From Rikenellaceae bacterium (GTDB lineage Bacteria; Bacteroidota; Bacteroidia; Bacteroidales; Rikenellaceae): DNA of 64,000 nucleotides. The stretch spans positions 62,001 to 126,000 of the forward strand of contig JAFRZW010000016.1 in assembly GCA_017442365.1 (NCBI GenBank), given 5' to 3'. Below, one piece after another: positions 1 through 8,302 of the stretch (the stretch's first letter is position 1; every line of letters begins with the position of its first letter). The position numbers were made by a program, and so were the translations under genes. The notes below the pieces were generated by a model, which saw only the letters and a program-made list of their open reading frames with translations, did no database searches and was not told the origin of the DNA.

Positions 1-797
1 TCCACGTGTTGCGCTGTTTCGACAACGAGAATATCACCCACGTCGATGGTACGATCGACCCCGTGCGCGACAAGAGCATTATCGACACCGAGTTGCAGCT
101 CAAAGACCTCGAAACGGTCGAGAGCCGCATCGGCAAGGTGCAGAAGCAGGCTACGGCAGGCGACAAGAATGCCAAGCGTGCATTCGAGATTCTGAGTCGT
201 TATAAGGAGGTCTTGGAGCAGGGTCGCTCGGCTCGCACGGTCGAGTTGGACAAGGAGGACCGCAAGGTGATTCCCGACCTTAACCTGCTGACTGACAAGC
301 CTGTATTGTACGTTTGCAACGTCGATGAGCGTAGCGCCGCAACGGGCAACGCTCACGTCGAGGCAGTTCGTGCAGCGATCGCTGAGGAGAATGCCGAGCT
401 GTTGATCGTGGCGGCTGCAACCGAGGCCGATATTGCAGAGTTGGAGGATTACGACGAGCGTCAGATGTTCCTCGAAGAGGTGGGCCTGACCGAGTCGGGT
501 GTAAGCCGACTGATCAAATCGGCATACAAGTTGCTCGATCTGCAAACCTACTTCACGACGGGTGCCGACGAGAGCCGCGCTTGGACCTTCACACGTGGTA
601 TGAAGGCTCCGCAGGCGGCAGGTATTATCCACTCGGATTTCGAGCGCGGATTCATTCGTGCCGAGGTGATCAAGTACGACGATTACGTGGCACTTGGCTC
701 GGAGAAGGCTTGCCGCGATGTGGGTAAGATCGGCATCGAGGGTAAGGAGTACGTGGTGCAGGACGGTGATATTATGCACTTCCTGTTCAACGTCTAA
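1..797 (+). CDS. ychF: YchF ribosome-associated ATPase, C-terminal part (5' end outside window)
   Basis: Seen: an open frame that enters from the left edge and encodes about 265 residues; the family is usually about 365, so roughly 100 N-terminal residues (Walker A and switch regions) lie outside. The segment after the G domain (NITHVDGTIDPVRDK), the NVDE nucleotide-specificity motif (the YchF replacement for NKxD) and a C-terminal TGS domain (TYFTTGADESRAWTF, HSDFERGFIRAEV) are clear. Known: YchF/OLA1 is an OBG-family NTPase that prefers ATP and binds ribosomes. It is followed 33 bp later by the SIMPL gene on the same strand. Identity is firm; no promoter can be judged. Confidence 0.96.
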   Translation, partial: HVLRCFDNENITHVDGTIDPVRDKSIIDTELQLKDLETVESRIGKVQKQATAGDKNAKRAFEILSRYKEVLEQGRSARTVELDKEDRKVIPDLNLLTDKPVLYVCNVDERSAATGNAHVEAVRAAIAEENAELLIVAAATEADIAELEDYDERQMFLEEVGLTESGVSRLIKSAYKLLDLQTYFTTGADESRAWTFTRGMKAPQAAGIIHSDFERGFIRAEVIKYDDYVALGSEKACRDVGKIGIEGKEYVVQDGDIMHFLFNV

Positions 798-830
798 TCA
801 GCAGACTTAACTTATTGATTACGTGAGAAT

Positions 831-1559
831 ATGAAACGTTTTAACACTATTGCCATTGCACTGAGCATTGTGCTCGCTGCGCTCCTTTTGGGACGTGCCT
901 ATACCTACAAGTACCGTGCGCAAGAGACGGTCGTTGTTACGGGTTTGGCCGAGCGCGAATTTACGTCGGATTTGATCGTTTGGCGCGGCTGGATCACAGC
1001 CGAGGCGCAGGAGGCGGCCGAAGGCTACAAGCAGATCGAACAGAGCAAGGAGAAGGTGCTGCGATTCATCACATCGCACGGCATCGAGGCTGATAGTGTG
1101 GTGTTTATGTTCGTCAATGTCAATAAGGAGTATGAGGGTATCTACTCGTCGAACGGCAACTATATGGGTCAGCGATTCAAGGGCTACTCGTTGCGTCAGT
1201 CGTTCACGGTCGAATCGACTAATGTCGATGCTGTCGAGGCAATTTCGCGTGAGATTTCGTCGCTGATTGCGCAGGGTGTGTCGCTCGAATCGTGGCAACC
1301 CGAATACTATTACACCCGCTTGGACGATGTCAAGCACGACCTGATTGAGCGCGCTACGGCCGATGCTCGCGGACGTGCCGAGAAGATCGCCGCAGCGTCG
1401 GGCGCACGCCTCGGCAAGGTGAGCGAGGCCCGTATGGGTGTGTTCCAGATCACGGGTGCAAATACCAACGACGAATTTACGGCAGGAGGTTCGTTCAACA
1501 CATCGAGCCGCCACAAGAAAGCGCGTATTACGATGAAGCTCGAATACCGAGTTAAATAA
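831..1559 (+). CDS. SIMPL-domain (DUF541) exported protein
   Basis: Seen: 242 residues with one N-terminal hydrophobic segment (about residues 5-21) after MKRF, consistent with a signal anchor, then a SIMPL domain beginning VVVTGLAEREFTSD and ending RITMKLEYRV. The middle helix (ADARGRAEKIAAASG) and the preceding YYTRLDDVK are typical of the family. Known: SIMPL/DUF541 proteins are periplasmic or surface proteins (for example BP26, YggE) of loosely defined function, often linked to oxidative stress. It sits between ychF and gltX on the same strand with short gaps, so co-transcription is likely. The exact role is unknown. Confidence 0.85.
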   Translation: MKRFNTIAIALSIVLAALLLGRAYTYKYRAQETVVVTGLAEREFTSDLIVWRGWITAEAQEAAEGYKQIEQSKEKVLRFITSHGIEADSVVFMFVNVNKEYEGIYSSNGNYMGQRFKGYSLRQSFTVESTNVDAVEAISREISSLIAQGVSLESWQPEYYYTRLDDVKHDLIERATADARGRAEKIAAASGARLGKVSEARMGVFQITGANTNDEFTAGGSFNTSSRHKKARITMKLEYRVK

Positions 1560-1591
1560 TTTACTAAGCAACAAAAAACAGACATAAATAG

Positions 1592-3130
1592 ATGAATACC
1601 AGACAAACACGTGTACGTTTTGCACCGAGCCCGACGGGTCCGTTGCATATTGGCGGTCTGCGCACCGCACTCTATAACTATCTCTTTGCGCGTCAGCGCG
1701 GCGGCAAGATGATTCTGCGTATCGAGGATACCGATTCGCAGCGTTTCGTCGAGGGTGCCGAGGAGTATATCAATGAGGCGCTGGCTTGGTGCGGCATCGA
1801 GATTGACGAGGGTGTGCGCGAAGGTGGCGAGTATGGTCCCTATCGCCAGAGCGAGCGCCGCGAGATCTACTTGAAGTATGCTGAGCAGTTGGTCGAGAAT
1901 GGCAATGCTTACTACGCTTTCGACACTCCCGAGGAGCTGGACGCAATCCGCAAGGAGTACGAGGAGAAGGGCGAAACCTTTGCATACAACTATGCCGTTC
2001 GCGAGCGCTTGGCAACTTCGTTGCGCCTTTCGGCTGATGAGGTGCGTGAGCGTATCGAGCGTGGTGATCAGTGGGTTATCCGTTTCCGTATGCCCGAGAA
2101 CGAGGATGTAGAGATGCACGATTTGATTCGTGGCGATGTGAAGATGAACACCTCGACGCTCGACGATAAGGTGCTCTACAAGTCGGCTGACCGACTGCCG
2201 ACCTACCACCTGGCAAACATCGTCGATGACCACCTGATGGAGATCTCGCACGTGATTCGTGGTGAGGAGTGGTTGCCTTCGTTGCCGTTGCACTATCTGC
2301 TCTACCGTGCGTTTGGTTGGACCGATACGCAACCCGAATTTGCACACCTGCCTCTGCTGCTGAAACCTACGGGTCAAGGCAAACTCTCAAAGCGCGATGG
2401 CGACAAGATGGGCTTTCCCGTATTCCCGCTGTTCTGGACGTCGCCTTCGGGCGAAACCGCTCGCGGCTACCGCGAGGACGGTTACTTCCCTGAGGCTGTG
2501 GTTAATCTGTTGGCGCTGCTGGGCTGGAACCCCGGTACCGAGCAGGAGATCTTCTCGATGGAGGAGCTGATCGCTGCCTTCTCGCTCGATCGCGTGAGCA
2601 AGTCGGGCGCACGTTTCCAGCCCGATAAGGCTCGCTGGTTCAACTCTCAGTATATGCACGAGCGCGACAACGCCGAGCTGGCCGAGGCCTTCCTGCCCCT
2701 GCTTGCTGAGAAGGGCGTAGTGGCTGATCGTGAGCGCGTTGAGTATATCGTTGGCTTGGTTAAGGATCGCGCAACATTCGTGAGCGATTTCTGCGAATTG
2801 ACCTCTTGTTTCTTCGCTGCTCCGACCGAGTATGACGCAAAATCGGTGCGCAAGTATTGGAAGGGTGAGGTGCCTGCACGTTTGGCTGAGCTGCGCGATG
2901 AGTTGGCTCAGTTGGACGATTTCTCGGTTGAGGGTACCGATAAGTTTGTGCACGAGTGGAACGAGCGCAATGGGTATGTCATCGGTCAGACGATGAACTC
3001 ACTGCGTTTGGCAGTCGTGGGTGCTTGCAAGGGTCCGTCGATGTTCGAGATTCTCTACGTGGTTGGTCGCGAGGAGGTTGTACGTCGTATCGACGCTGCT
3101 CTTGCCGCAATCCCCACTCCCGAGGAGTAA
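1592..3130 (+). CDS. gltX: Glutamyl-tRNA synthetase
   Basis: Charges tRNA-Glu with glutamate in the cytoplasm. Seen: class I signature [19 protein letters not shown] near residues 10-28 (the HIGH box is HIGG) and the KMSKS-type loop KLSKRDG near residue 263. The length of 512 residues is normal for the Bacteroidota form, which carries a short insertion after the KLSKR loop (GFPVFPLFW). The start [16 protein letters not shown] puts the HIGH motif at the usual distance. It lies 32 bp after the SIMPL gene and ends at a strong terminator. Confidence 0.98.
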   Translation: MNTRQTRVRFAPSPTGPLHIGGLRTALYNYLFARQRGGKMILRIEDTDSQRFVEGAEEYINEALAWCGIEIDEGVREGGEYGPYRQSERREIYLKYAEQLVENGNAYYAFDTPEELDAIRKEYEEKGETFAYNYAVRERLATSLRLSADEVRERIERGDQWVIRFRMPENEDVEMHDLIRGDVKMNTSTLDDKVLYKSADRLPTYHLANIVDDHLMEISHVIRGEEWLPSLPLHYLLYRAFGWTDTQPEFAHLPLLLKPTGQGKLSKRDGDKMGFPVFPLFWTSPSGETARGYREDGYFPEAVVNLLALLGWNPGTEQEIFSMEELIAAFSLDRVSKSGARFQPDKARWFNSQYMHERDNAELAEAFLPLLAEKGVVADRERVEYIVGLVKDRATFVSDFCELTSCFFAAPTEYDAKSVRKYWKGEVPARLAELRDELAQLDDFSVEGTDKFVHEWNERNGYVIGQTMNSLRLAVVGACKGPSMFEILYVVGREEVVRRIDAALAAIPTPEE

Positions 3131-3137
3131 CGGGGCA

Positions 3138-3161
3138 ATTCAAAATTCAAGATTCAAAATT
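3138..3161. repeat. Heptad repeat ATTCAAR, three units
   Basis: Three and a half tandem 7-bp units (ATTCAAA, ATTCAAG, ATTCAAA, ATT) lie between the gltX stop and its terminator. The same heptad recurs in at least five other intergenic places in this window (15671, 19269, 19421, 20954, 27517). Confidence 0.8.
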
Positions 3162-3163
3162 AT

Positions 3164-3193
3164 AGCCGCACTCCCGAGGGGGTGCGGCTTTTT
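3164..3193 (+). terminator. gltX intrinsic terminator
   Basis: Perfect 8-bp stem AGCCGCAC / GTGCGGCT with a 10-nt loop followed by a run of T. The same stem sequence is reused at 42793 after ssb. Confidence 0.85.
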
Positions 3194-3206
3194 GTGTACG
3201 CCAAGA

Positions 3207-3824
3207 TTATAAAGCGTTGATTGTCTTTTGCAATATTTCGAGGAATTGCGCAGCGTGTCCACCGTCCATCTGTACGTGGTGGAATTGGAATGAGATTGGC
3301 AACGTGGTCTTGAACCAACCTTTGCGATATCGACCCCACATCACCATTGGGTTGCAGAATTTGTCGGTGTATTGATTTACTATGGAGTCGAGTTCGGTGG
3401 CGGTCATAGCCGAGGTGCCGACGATCATATACTCCTCGTTGAAAATGCTTTTGCACGTGTTTCTCGTTTCGCTTGTCAGGGTGGTGTATGCCGAGCCGAA
3501 TTGCTCTAAATCATCGACAAATGGCACATCGCACGAGTTGATGTCGCCTTTGATGTTGTTCACGATGACGTTGATTGCAATGCGGTCGTATCGGAAGAGT
3601 TTGTCGCCCTCGGGCAGGGTATAGAACTCCTCGATTTGGGTTGCCGCTTTGCCAATGCACCAGCATAAAAGCATATTCAGTTTTACTCTTCGCTGCTTGG
3701 CGATCTTTTGCAGACGGGTTATATCGAACGTTTTGGTGAGGGTTACCATCGGCATTGGCGACTTGATCCAAAGTGAGTACGCCTGCCCTCGCTTGCTCTC
3801 TTGGGGTGTGATTTCGTGTTTCAT
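3207..3824 (-). CDS. CatA-like (chloramphenicol acetyltransferase family) acyltransferase
   Basis: Seen: 205 residues from ATG 3824 (MKHEITPQES). An upstream in-frame ATG at 3857 lies inside the glnN terminator hairpin and was not used. The C-terminal catalytic signature FHHVQMDGG (HHxxxDG) is intact, preceded by NPMVMWGRY and PISFQ as in type A CAT enzymes. Known: CatA enzymes are cytoplasmic trimers that move acetyl from acetyl-CoA to a hydroxyl acceptor. Inferred: an O-acyltransferase; many chromosomal CAT-like proteins do not give drug resistance, so the substrate is open. It is transcribed convergently with gltX, and its base composition is more AT-rich than its neighbours. Confidence 0.8.
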   Translation of the reverse strand: MKHEITPQESKRGQAYSLWIKSPMPMVTLTKTFDITRLQKIAKQRRVKLNMLLCWCIGKAATQIEEFYTLPEGDKLFRYDRIAINVIVNNIKGDINSCDVPFVDDLEQFGSAYTTLTSETRNTCKSIFNEEYMIVGTSAMTATELDSIVNQYTDKFCNPMVMWGRYRKGWFKTTLPISFQFHHVQMDGGHAAQFLEILQKTINAL

Positions 3825-3841
3825 AGGGTTGGGTTTAAGGA

Positions 3842-3880
3842 TAATAAAGGCTGACAACTCATCTCGGGGTAGCCAGCCTT
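3842..3880 (-). terminator. glnN intrinsic terminator
   Basis: On the minus strand a 7-bp stem (AAGGCTG / CAGCCTT) with a 20-nt loop lies 25 bp after the glnN stop and is followed by TTATTAT. It separates glnN from the CAT-like gene. Confidence 0.7.
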
Positions 3881-3904
3881 ATTATTATGTGTTGTTTGTA
3901 GTAA

Positions 3905-6079
3905 CTATCTCAGGAACAGCAACTCGCGGTACTTGGGCAGTGTCCACATCTGGTCATCGATCACCATTTCGAGGCGGTCGATGCAGTTGCGGATATCCTC
4001 CAAGTAGTCGGCCACCGTATCGTGATAAGCGATCGCCTTGGCGCGCTCCTCGGTGATGCGGTTGGCAACCTTGCGAGCCTCGATCATCTCATTGACCATA
4101 CGCTGAATGTCGGTCGTGAGGGTCGAGATCTCCTTGATCAGTGCGATGTCTTGCGATGCGTCGAGGTTGAGTTGCGACATCTTATAGACCTTGTCGAGCA
4201 ACATTGCCTCGTATTTCGATGCGATCGGAACGATCTGATTCAGAGCCAAATCGCCCATCACTCGCGCCTCGATCTGAATCTTCTTGGTGTACATATCCCA
4301 ACTTACGTCGGTGCGGGCTTTCAGCTCTACGCCATTCAGTACGCCTGTCGAAGAGAACATCTCGCGGGTCGAATCCGAGAGCATACGATCGAGGATCAGC
4401 GGCACCGAGGTTTCGCAATCCAGACCGCGACGCTCGGCCTCCTCTTTCCACTCGTCCGAGTAGCCGTTACCATCGAAAAGAATGGGGCGACACTCATTAA
4501 CCAATGTCTTAACCTCCTCAAAAATAGCCTTTTCGACTGAGTCGCCATTAGCGATTCGATTATCGACACGACCTTTGAATATGGTGAGCTGCTCGGCTAC
4601 GGCGGCGTTGAGGGTGATCATTGCCGAGGCGCAGTTGGTCAGCGAGCCCACAGCGCGGAACTCGAAACGGTTACCCGTGAAGGCGAAGGGCGAAGTTCGG
4701 TTGCGGTCGGTATTGTCCATCAGCAACTCAGGAATCGAGGGGATACCCTGCATTTTGAAACCGGTCTTCGAGTCGAAGATGATAGCGTCCTCGCTCTGGC
4801 TCTCGGCGATCTTGTCGAGGGCGGCCGACACCTGTTTGCCGAGGAAGACCGAGATGATTGCGGGCGGAGCCTCGTTGGCACCCAAACGGTGGGCATTGGT
4901 GGCGGTCGAAACCGATGCCTTCAACGCTCCGTTGTGGCGATAAACTGCCGCTATGATATTGGCAATGAAGGTTACGAATTGGAGATTTGCTTGCGGGGTT
5001 TTACCCGGCGAGAGCAGATTGACACCCGTATCGGTGCCGAGCGACCAGTTGTTGTGCTTGCCCGATCCGTTGATGCCCTTGAAGGGTTTTTCGTGCAGCA
5101 GAACGCGGAACGAGTGGCGACGTGCCACCTTCTCCATCAGAATAAGCAGCAGTTGGTTATGGTCGTTGGCGAGGTTCATCTCCTCATAGATCGGAGCCAA
5201 CTCGAACTGGTTGGGTGCCACCTCGTTATGGCGTGTCTTGACCGGAATACCGAGCTTCAACGACTCGCGCTCCAAGTCCTTCATAAACTCGATTACGCGG
5301 TCGGGAATCGCACCGAAGTAGTGGTCCTCCAACTGCTGGTTTTTGGCGCTCTCGTGTCCCATCAACGTACGACCCGTCAGCACCAGATCGGGACGTGCAG
5401 CCCACAGTCCCTCATCGACCAAAAAATACTCCTGCTCCCAACCCAAATAGGTGGTTACGCGCTTGACGTCGGGGTCGAAGTAGTGGCATACGTCCACCGC
5501 AGCCTGACCCACCGCCGAGATCGAGCGCAACAAGGGGAGTTTGTAGTCGAGAGCCTCGCCCGTATATGCGATGAAAATGGTTGGGATACAGAGTGTTGTA
5601 TCGACAATGAAGGCGGGCGATGTTGCGTCCCAAGCCGAGTAGCCACGCGCCTCGAAGGTGTTGCGGATACCGCCATTGGGGAACGACGATGCGTCGGGTT
5701 CCTGCTGAATGAGCAGCTTGCCCGAGAACTCTTCGAGCATACCTCCCACGCCGTCGTGTTCGAGGAATGCGTCGTGCTTTTCGGCCGTACCGCCCGTCAG
5801 CGGCTGAAACCAGTGCGTGTAGTGTGTAGCTCCTTGATCCATAGCCCATTGCTTCATACCCGATGCGACCTCGGCAGCGATCTCACGCGAGAGTGGCGTA
5901 CCGTTGTCCATCGTGTCGAGCATAGCCTCGTAGGTCTTTTTGTGGAGATAACGGCGCATTGCGGCGCGGTTGAAAACCTTCGTGCCGAAGTATTCCGAGG
6001 GGCGTCCTTCGGGTGTTTGGGCAGCGAGGGGCTTACGGTTGATAGCCTCCTCGACCATTCTGAATCTGAGCGATGACAT
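3905..6079 (-). CDS. glnN: Glutamine synthetase type III
   Basis: Makes glutamine from glutamate, ammonia and ATP. Seen: 724 residues, the large size of GSIII (about 700-730) rather than GSI (about 450). Motifs include the ATP-binding NGSGKHNNWSLGTDTG, the glutamate-site region GNRFEFRAVGS and the N-terminal SEYFGTKVFNR typical of this type. Known: GSIII is a dodecamer and the main ammonium-assimilating enzyme of many Bacteroidota. The gene stands alone with its own promoter (-7 box at 6138-6145) and terminator, divergent from the lipoprotein at 6251. No PII or ammonium transporter gene is nearby. Confidence 0.97.
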   Translation of the reverse strand: MSSLRFRMVEEAINRKPLAAQTPEGRPSEYFGTKVFNRAAMRRYLHKKTYEAMLDTMDNGTPLSREIAAEVASGMKQWAMDQGATHYTHWFQPLTGGTAEKHDAFLEHDGVGGMLEEFSGKLLIQQEPDASSFPNGGIRNTFEARGYSAWDATSPAFIVDTTLCIPTIFIAYTGEALDYKLPLLRSISAVGQAAVDVCHYFDPDVKRVTTYLGWEQEYFLVDEGLWAARPDLVLTGRTLMGHESAKNQQLEDHYFGAIPDRVIEFMKDLERESLKLGIPVKTRHNEVAPNQFELAPIYEEMNLANDHNQLLLILMEKVARRHSFRVLLHEKPFKGINGSGKHNNWSLGTDTGVNLLSPGKTPQANLQFVTFIANIIAAVYRHNGALKASVSTATNAHRLGANEAPPAIISVFLGKQVSAALDKIAESQSEDAIIFDSKTGFKMQGIPSIPELLMDNTDRNRTSPFAFTGNRFEFRAVGSLTNCASAMITLNAAVAEQLTIFKGRVDNRIANGDSVEKAIFEEVKTLVNECRPILFDGNGYSDEWKEEAERRGLDCETSVPLILDRMLSDSTREMFSSTGVLNGVELKARTDVSWDMYTKKIQIEARVMGDLALNQIVPIASKYEAMLLDKVYKMSQLNLDASQDIALIKEISTLTTDIQRMVNEMIEARKVANRITEERAKAIAYHDTVADYLEDIRNCIDRLEMVIDDQMWTLPKYRELLFLR

Positions 6080-6137
6080 TGTTAGTTTGTTGATCTATTT
6101 ACGTGTGGGTTGTGGCTTGCGCTTTCGAGCCACGCGA

Positions 6138-6145
6138 CAAAAGTA
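6138..6145 (-). promoter_or_regulatory. glnN: Candidate -7 box for glnN
   Basis: TACTTTTG on the minus strand matches TAnnTTTG and lies about 60 nt before the glnN ATG. A matching TTG box upstream was not found, so the call rests on the -7 element alone. Confidence 0.45.
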
Positions 6146-6185
6146 AGAAAAATTCTATTTTAATGGTTGTTTTCGAGCGTCTAAA

Positions 6186-6218
6186 TTTGATATTTTCGAG
6201 TTAATTTACGTATATTTG
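6186..6218 (+). promoter_or_regulatory. Bacteroidota-type promoter before the 6251 lipoprotein
   Basis: TTTG at 6186-6189 and TATATTTG at 6211-6218 are 21 nt apart, matching the -33/-7 consensus. The ATG follows 32 nt later. Confidence 0.6.
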
Positions 6219-6250
6219 TAATATTCTAAACCAATAAACCTAATTTTACG

Positions 6251-6916
6251 ATGAAAAAGATTGACACTATGAAAGGGGTAATTATTCTGTTTCTCAGTTT
6301 GGTCATACTCGTAGGTTGTGGCGAGGGTGTGATCTATGGCAAATGGGAGGCTTACATTGATGGTTATTATTCGTATGACGATATAGAGTTGCGCGTTGAC
6401 GATCAAATGCAGATTAGCATTAATCCGATTGGTGTCGAGTTTCTTTGTGATATTTTGGGAAATGGTGATCAATATCTCTATTCCAAATATCAAACTCATT
6501 ATCAAGATTATTATGAGCAACGTGTGTTCAATGACGTAGACAAAACAAAACCGTGGCATTTTGGCTATGCCGTTGATTATGAGTCGATCGAGATAACCTG
6601 CTCGCGCGATTGGAATGAGCAGTTTGCGGCAGGCGAATCGTTAGCTGAGATTGTTACTTTGAAATTTGTGTCGCTTTATAAATTCATCAGCAACGACCGA
6701 AAAGATGGGAAGATGGTCTATGAGATGTCGCTTGCAGAGATGACGGCTGACGACCTGAAAATGCTGGGACATTGTAGTGGCGGAAAAGTTAATCAAGTTG
6801 CTGCAATCTGTTTCGCCACCCCTCCTGCTGAGGCGGGCGAGTATCCCGTTACGGTCAAGATGATAACCACTGACGGACAGGTGTTCGAAAAGTCGATCAC
6901 GCTGACGGTCGAATAG
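6251..6916 (+). CDS. Orphan lipoprotein of unknown function
   Basis: I do not recognise the family. Seen: 221 residues with an N-terminal hydrophobic stretch ending in the lipobox LVGCGE, so an exported lipoprotein is likely. An internal ATG at 6269 (MKGVIILF) is an equally plausible start. The body is rich in acidic and aromatic residues, has a WHFGYAVDYESIEI segment in the middle, and ends with a beta-strand pattern (YPVTVKMITTDGQVFEKSITLTV) like an Ig-type domain edge. It has its own promoter and a strong terminator, so it is monocistronic. Its codon use is more AT-rich than glnN and the peptidase gene, which hints at recent acquisition. Confidence 0.7.
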   Translation: MKKIDTMKGVIILFLSLVILVGCGEGVIYGKWEAYIDGYYSYDDIELRVDDQMQISINPIGVEFLCDILGNGDQYLYSKYQTHYQDYYEQRVFNDVDKTKPWHFGYAVDYESIEITCSRDWNEQFAAGESLAEIVTLKFVSLYKFISNDRKDGKMVYEMSLAEMTADDLKMLGHCSGGKVNQVAAICFATPPAEAGEYPVTVKMITTDGQVFEKSITLTVE

Positions 6917-6942
6917 CGACGACGTGCTGTCGTAACCGATTT

Positions 6943-6984
6943 GTGGCGAAGGGTTTGGTTATGAACCTTTCGCCACGATTTTTT
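6943..6984 (+). terminator. Terminator of the 6251 lipoprotein gene
   Basis: A 13-nt arm GTGGCGAAGGGTT pairs with AACCTTTCGCCAC with only one non-Watson-Crick (G-T) pair, followed by GATTTTTTGG. This is one of the strongest hairpins in the window. Confidence 0.85.
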
Positions 6985-7017
6985 GGAGAAAATTGGGCGT
7001 ATTTGTGGCGTGTTTTG

Positions 7018-7048
7018 TTGCGAGTTTCAATAAGATTTTCTAAATTTG
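7018..7048 (+). promoter_or_regulatory. Promoter of the murein-peptide operon
   Basis: TTG at 7018-7020 and TAAATTTG at 7041-7048, spaced by 20 nt, match the Bacteroidota -33/-7 pattern. The first ATG of the operon is 58 nt downstream. Confidence 0.55.
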
Positions 7049-7106
7049 TAGGTCGCATATTTGTATGCGCGCGTGAAAGGACTAAAAAATTAAAACCAAT
7101 AAAACT

Positions 7107-8276
7107 ATGACACGTAAATTTACTGCACTGATTTTCACCCTTTTTGCTGCTTGCGGTATGCTCGCGGCTCAGCCTACGGGCGACATTCTCAAAGAGATCA
7201 AAGCTAAACACGCTCCCGACAAACGAACGGTGCTCTACGACATTCAAGTCGATGAGTATCCGAGCGTTGCGGTTGTAACGGGTCGCACCACCTCGAAGGA
7301 GGCACTCGACGAAACCATCGAACGATTGAACGCAAAGTTCGAGGGCAAGAAACTCGTGAATGATGTTCGCCTGCTGCCCGACGCAAAGATGAAGGGCGAG
7401 GTCTATGGCGTGATCGATATCGCCGTTGCAACAGTGCGCCGCGAGGGTAACTACTCGTCGGAGCAGCTCACTCAGTTGTTGATGGGTATGCCCGTGCGCG
7501 TGCTCGACGACAATGGCTGGTACTATGTGCAGACTCCCGAAGGCTACCTCGGTTGGGTTGCAAAGCGTGGCGTCAAGACGATGACCCGCGAGCAGTATAA
7601 CGCTTGGGTTGAGGCCGATAAGGTTGTCTATATGCCCACGACGGGTTGGATCTACGAGCAGCCCGATGTGAAATCGGCTCACGTAACCGACATCACCGCA
7701 GGCTCGATCGTACTGAACAAGGGCAAGGCTAAGGGTAAGTTCATTGCTGTTGAGCTGCCGAAGGGTCGCAAGGGTTATCTGTTGCGCTCGGACGTTGAGG
7801 ATTTCGAGGTTTGGAAGAAGCGCCGCCCGACCGCTGACGCAGTGATTGCCGAGGCGAAGAATCTGCTCGGCACGTCGTATCTGTGGGCAGGCACCTCGAC
7901 CAAGATGCTCGATTGCAGCGGTATGGCCAAGACGGTCTATCTGTTGAACGGTCTGGTGCTGGCGCGCGACGCATCGCAGCAGTGCCTGACGGGCGACATC
8001 ATCGACATCTCGGATAAGGATTGGACCAAGTTGAAGAAGGGCGATCTGGTCTTCTTCGGTAGCCGTCGCGTAACCCACGTGGGCGTCTATATTGGCGAGG
8101 GTAAGTTTATCCACGAGGCGGGTTTGATCCACATTTCGAGCTTCAATCCCGAGCACGAGGAGTATTCGAAGCATTGGCTCAACCAGCTGATCCGCGCGAC
8201 GCGAATCATCGGCACCGAGGATAGCGACAAGGGCGTTTGGTCGGTTGAGAATTGCCCGCTCTATAACAAGCAATAA
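7107..8276 (+). CDS. Exported SH3-NlpC/P60 murein peptidase
   Basis: Seen: 389 residues with a signal peptide (MTRKFTALIFTLFAACGMLAAQ), two SH3-like regions (about residues 105-160 and 175-235) and a C-terminal NlpC/P60 domain with Cys270 in LDCSGMAK, His324 in THVGVYIGEG and His336 in FIHEAG as the catalytic set. Known: this layout matches YkfC-type gamma-D-glutamyl-L-diamino acid endopeptidases, which cut the D-Glu/mDap bond of peptides with a free N-terminal L-Ala. Inferred: it trims murein peptides in the periplasm. It is first in an operon with the Ala-Glu epimerase (26-bp gap) and the transglutaminase-like lipoprotein. Function at family level is firm. Confidence 0.9.
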   Translation: MTRKFTALIFTLFAACGMLAAQPTGDILKEIKAKHAPDKRTVLYDIQVDEYPSVAVVTGRTTSKEALDETIERLNAKFEGKKLVNDVRLLPDAKMKGEVYGVIDIAVATVRREGNYSSEQLTQLLMGMPVRVLDDNGWYYVQTPEGYLGWVAKRGVKTMTREQYNAWVEADKVVYMPTTGWIYEQPDVKSAHVTDITAGSIVLNKGKAKGKFIAVELPKGRKGYLLRSDVEDFEVWKKRRPTADAVIAEAKNLLGTSYLWAGTSTKMLDCSGMAKTVYLLNGLVLARDASQQCLTGDIIDISDKDWTKLKKGDLVFFGSRRVTHVGVYIGEGKFIHEAGLIHISSFNPEHEEYSKHWLNQLIRATRIIGTEDSDKGVWSVENCPLYNKQ

Positions 8277-8302
8277 ATAAACAACTTAAAACATACAGAA
8301 CA

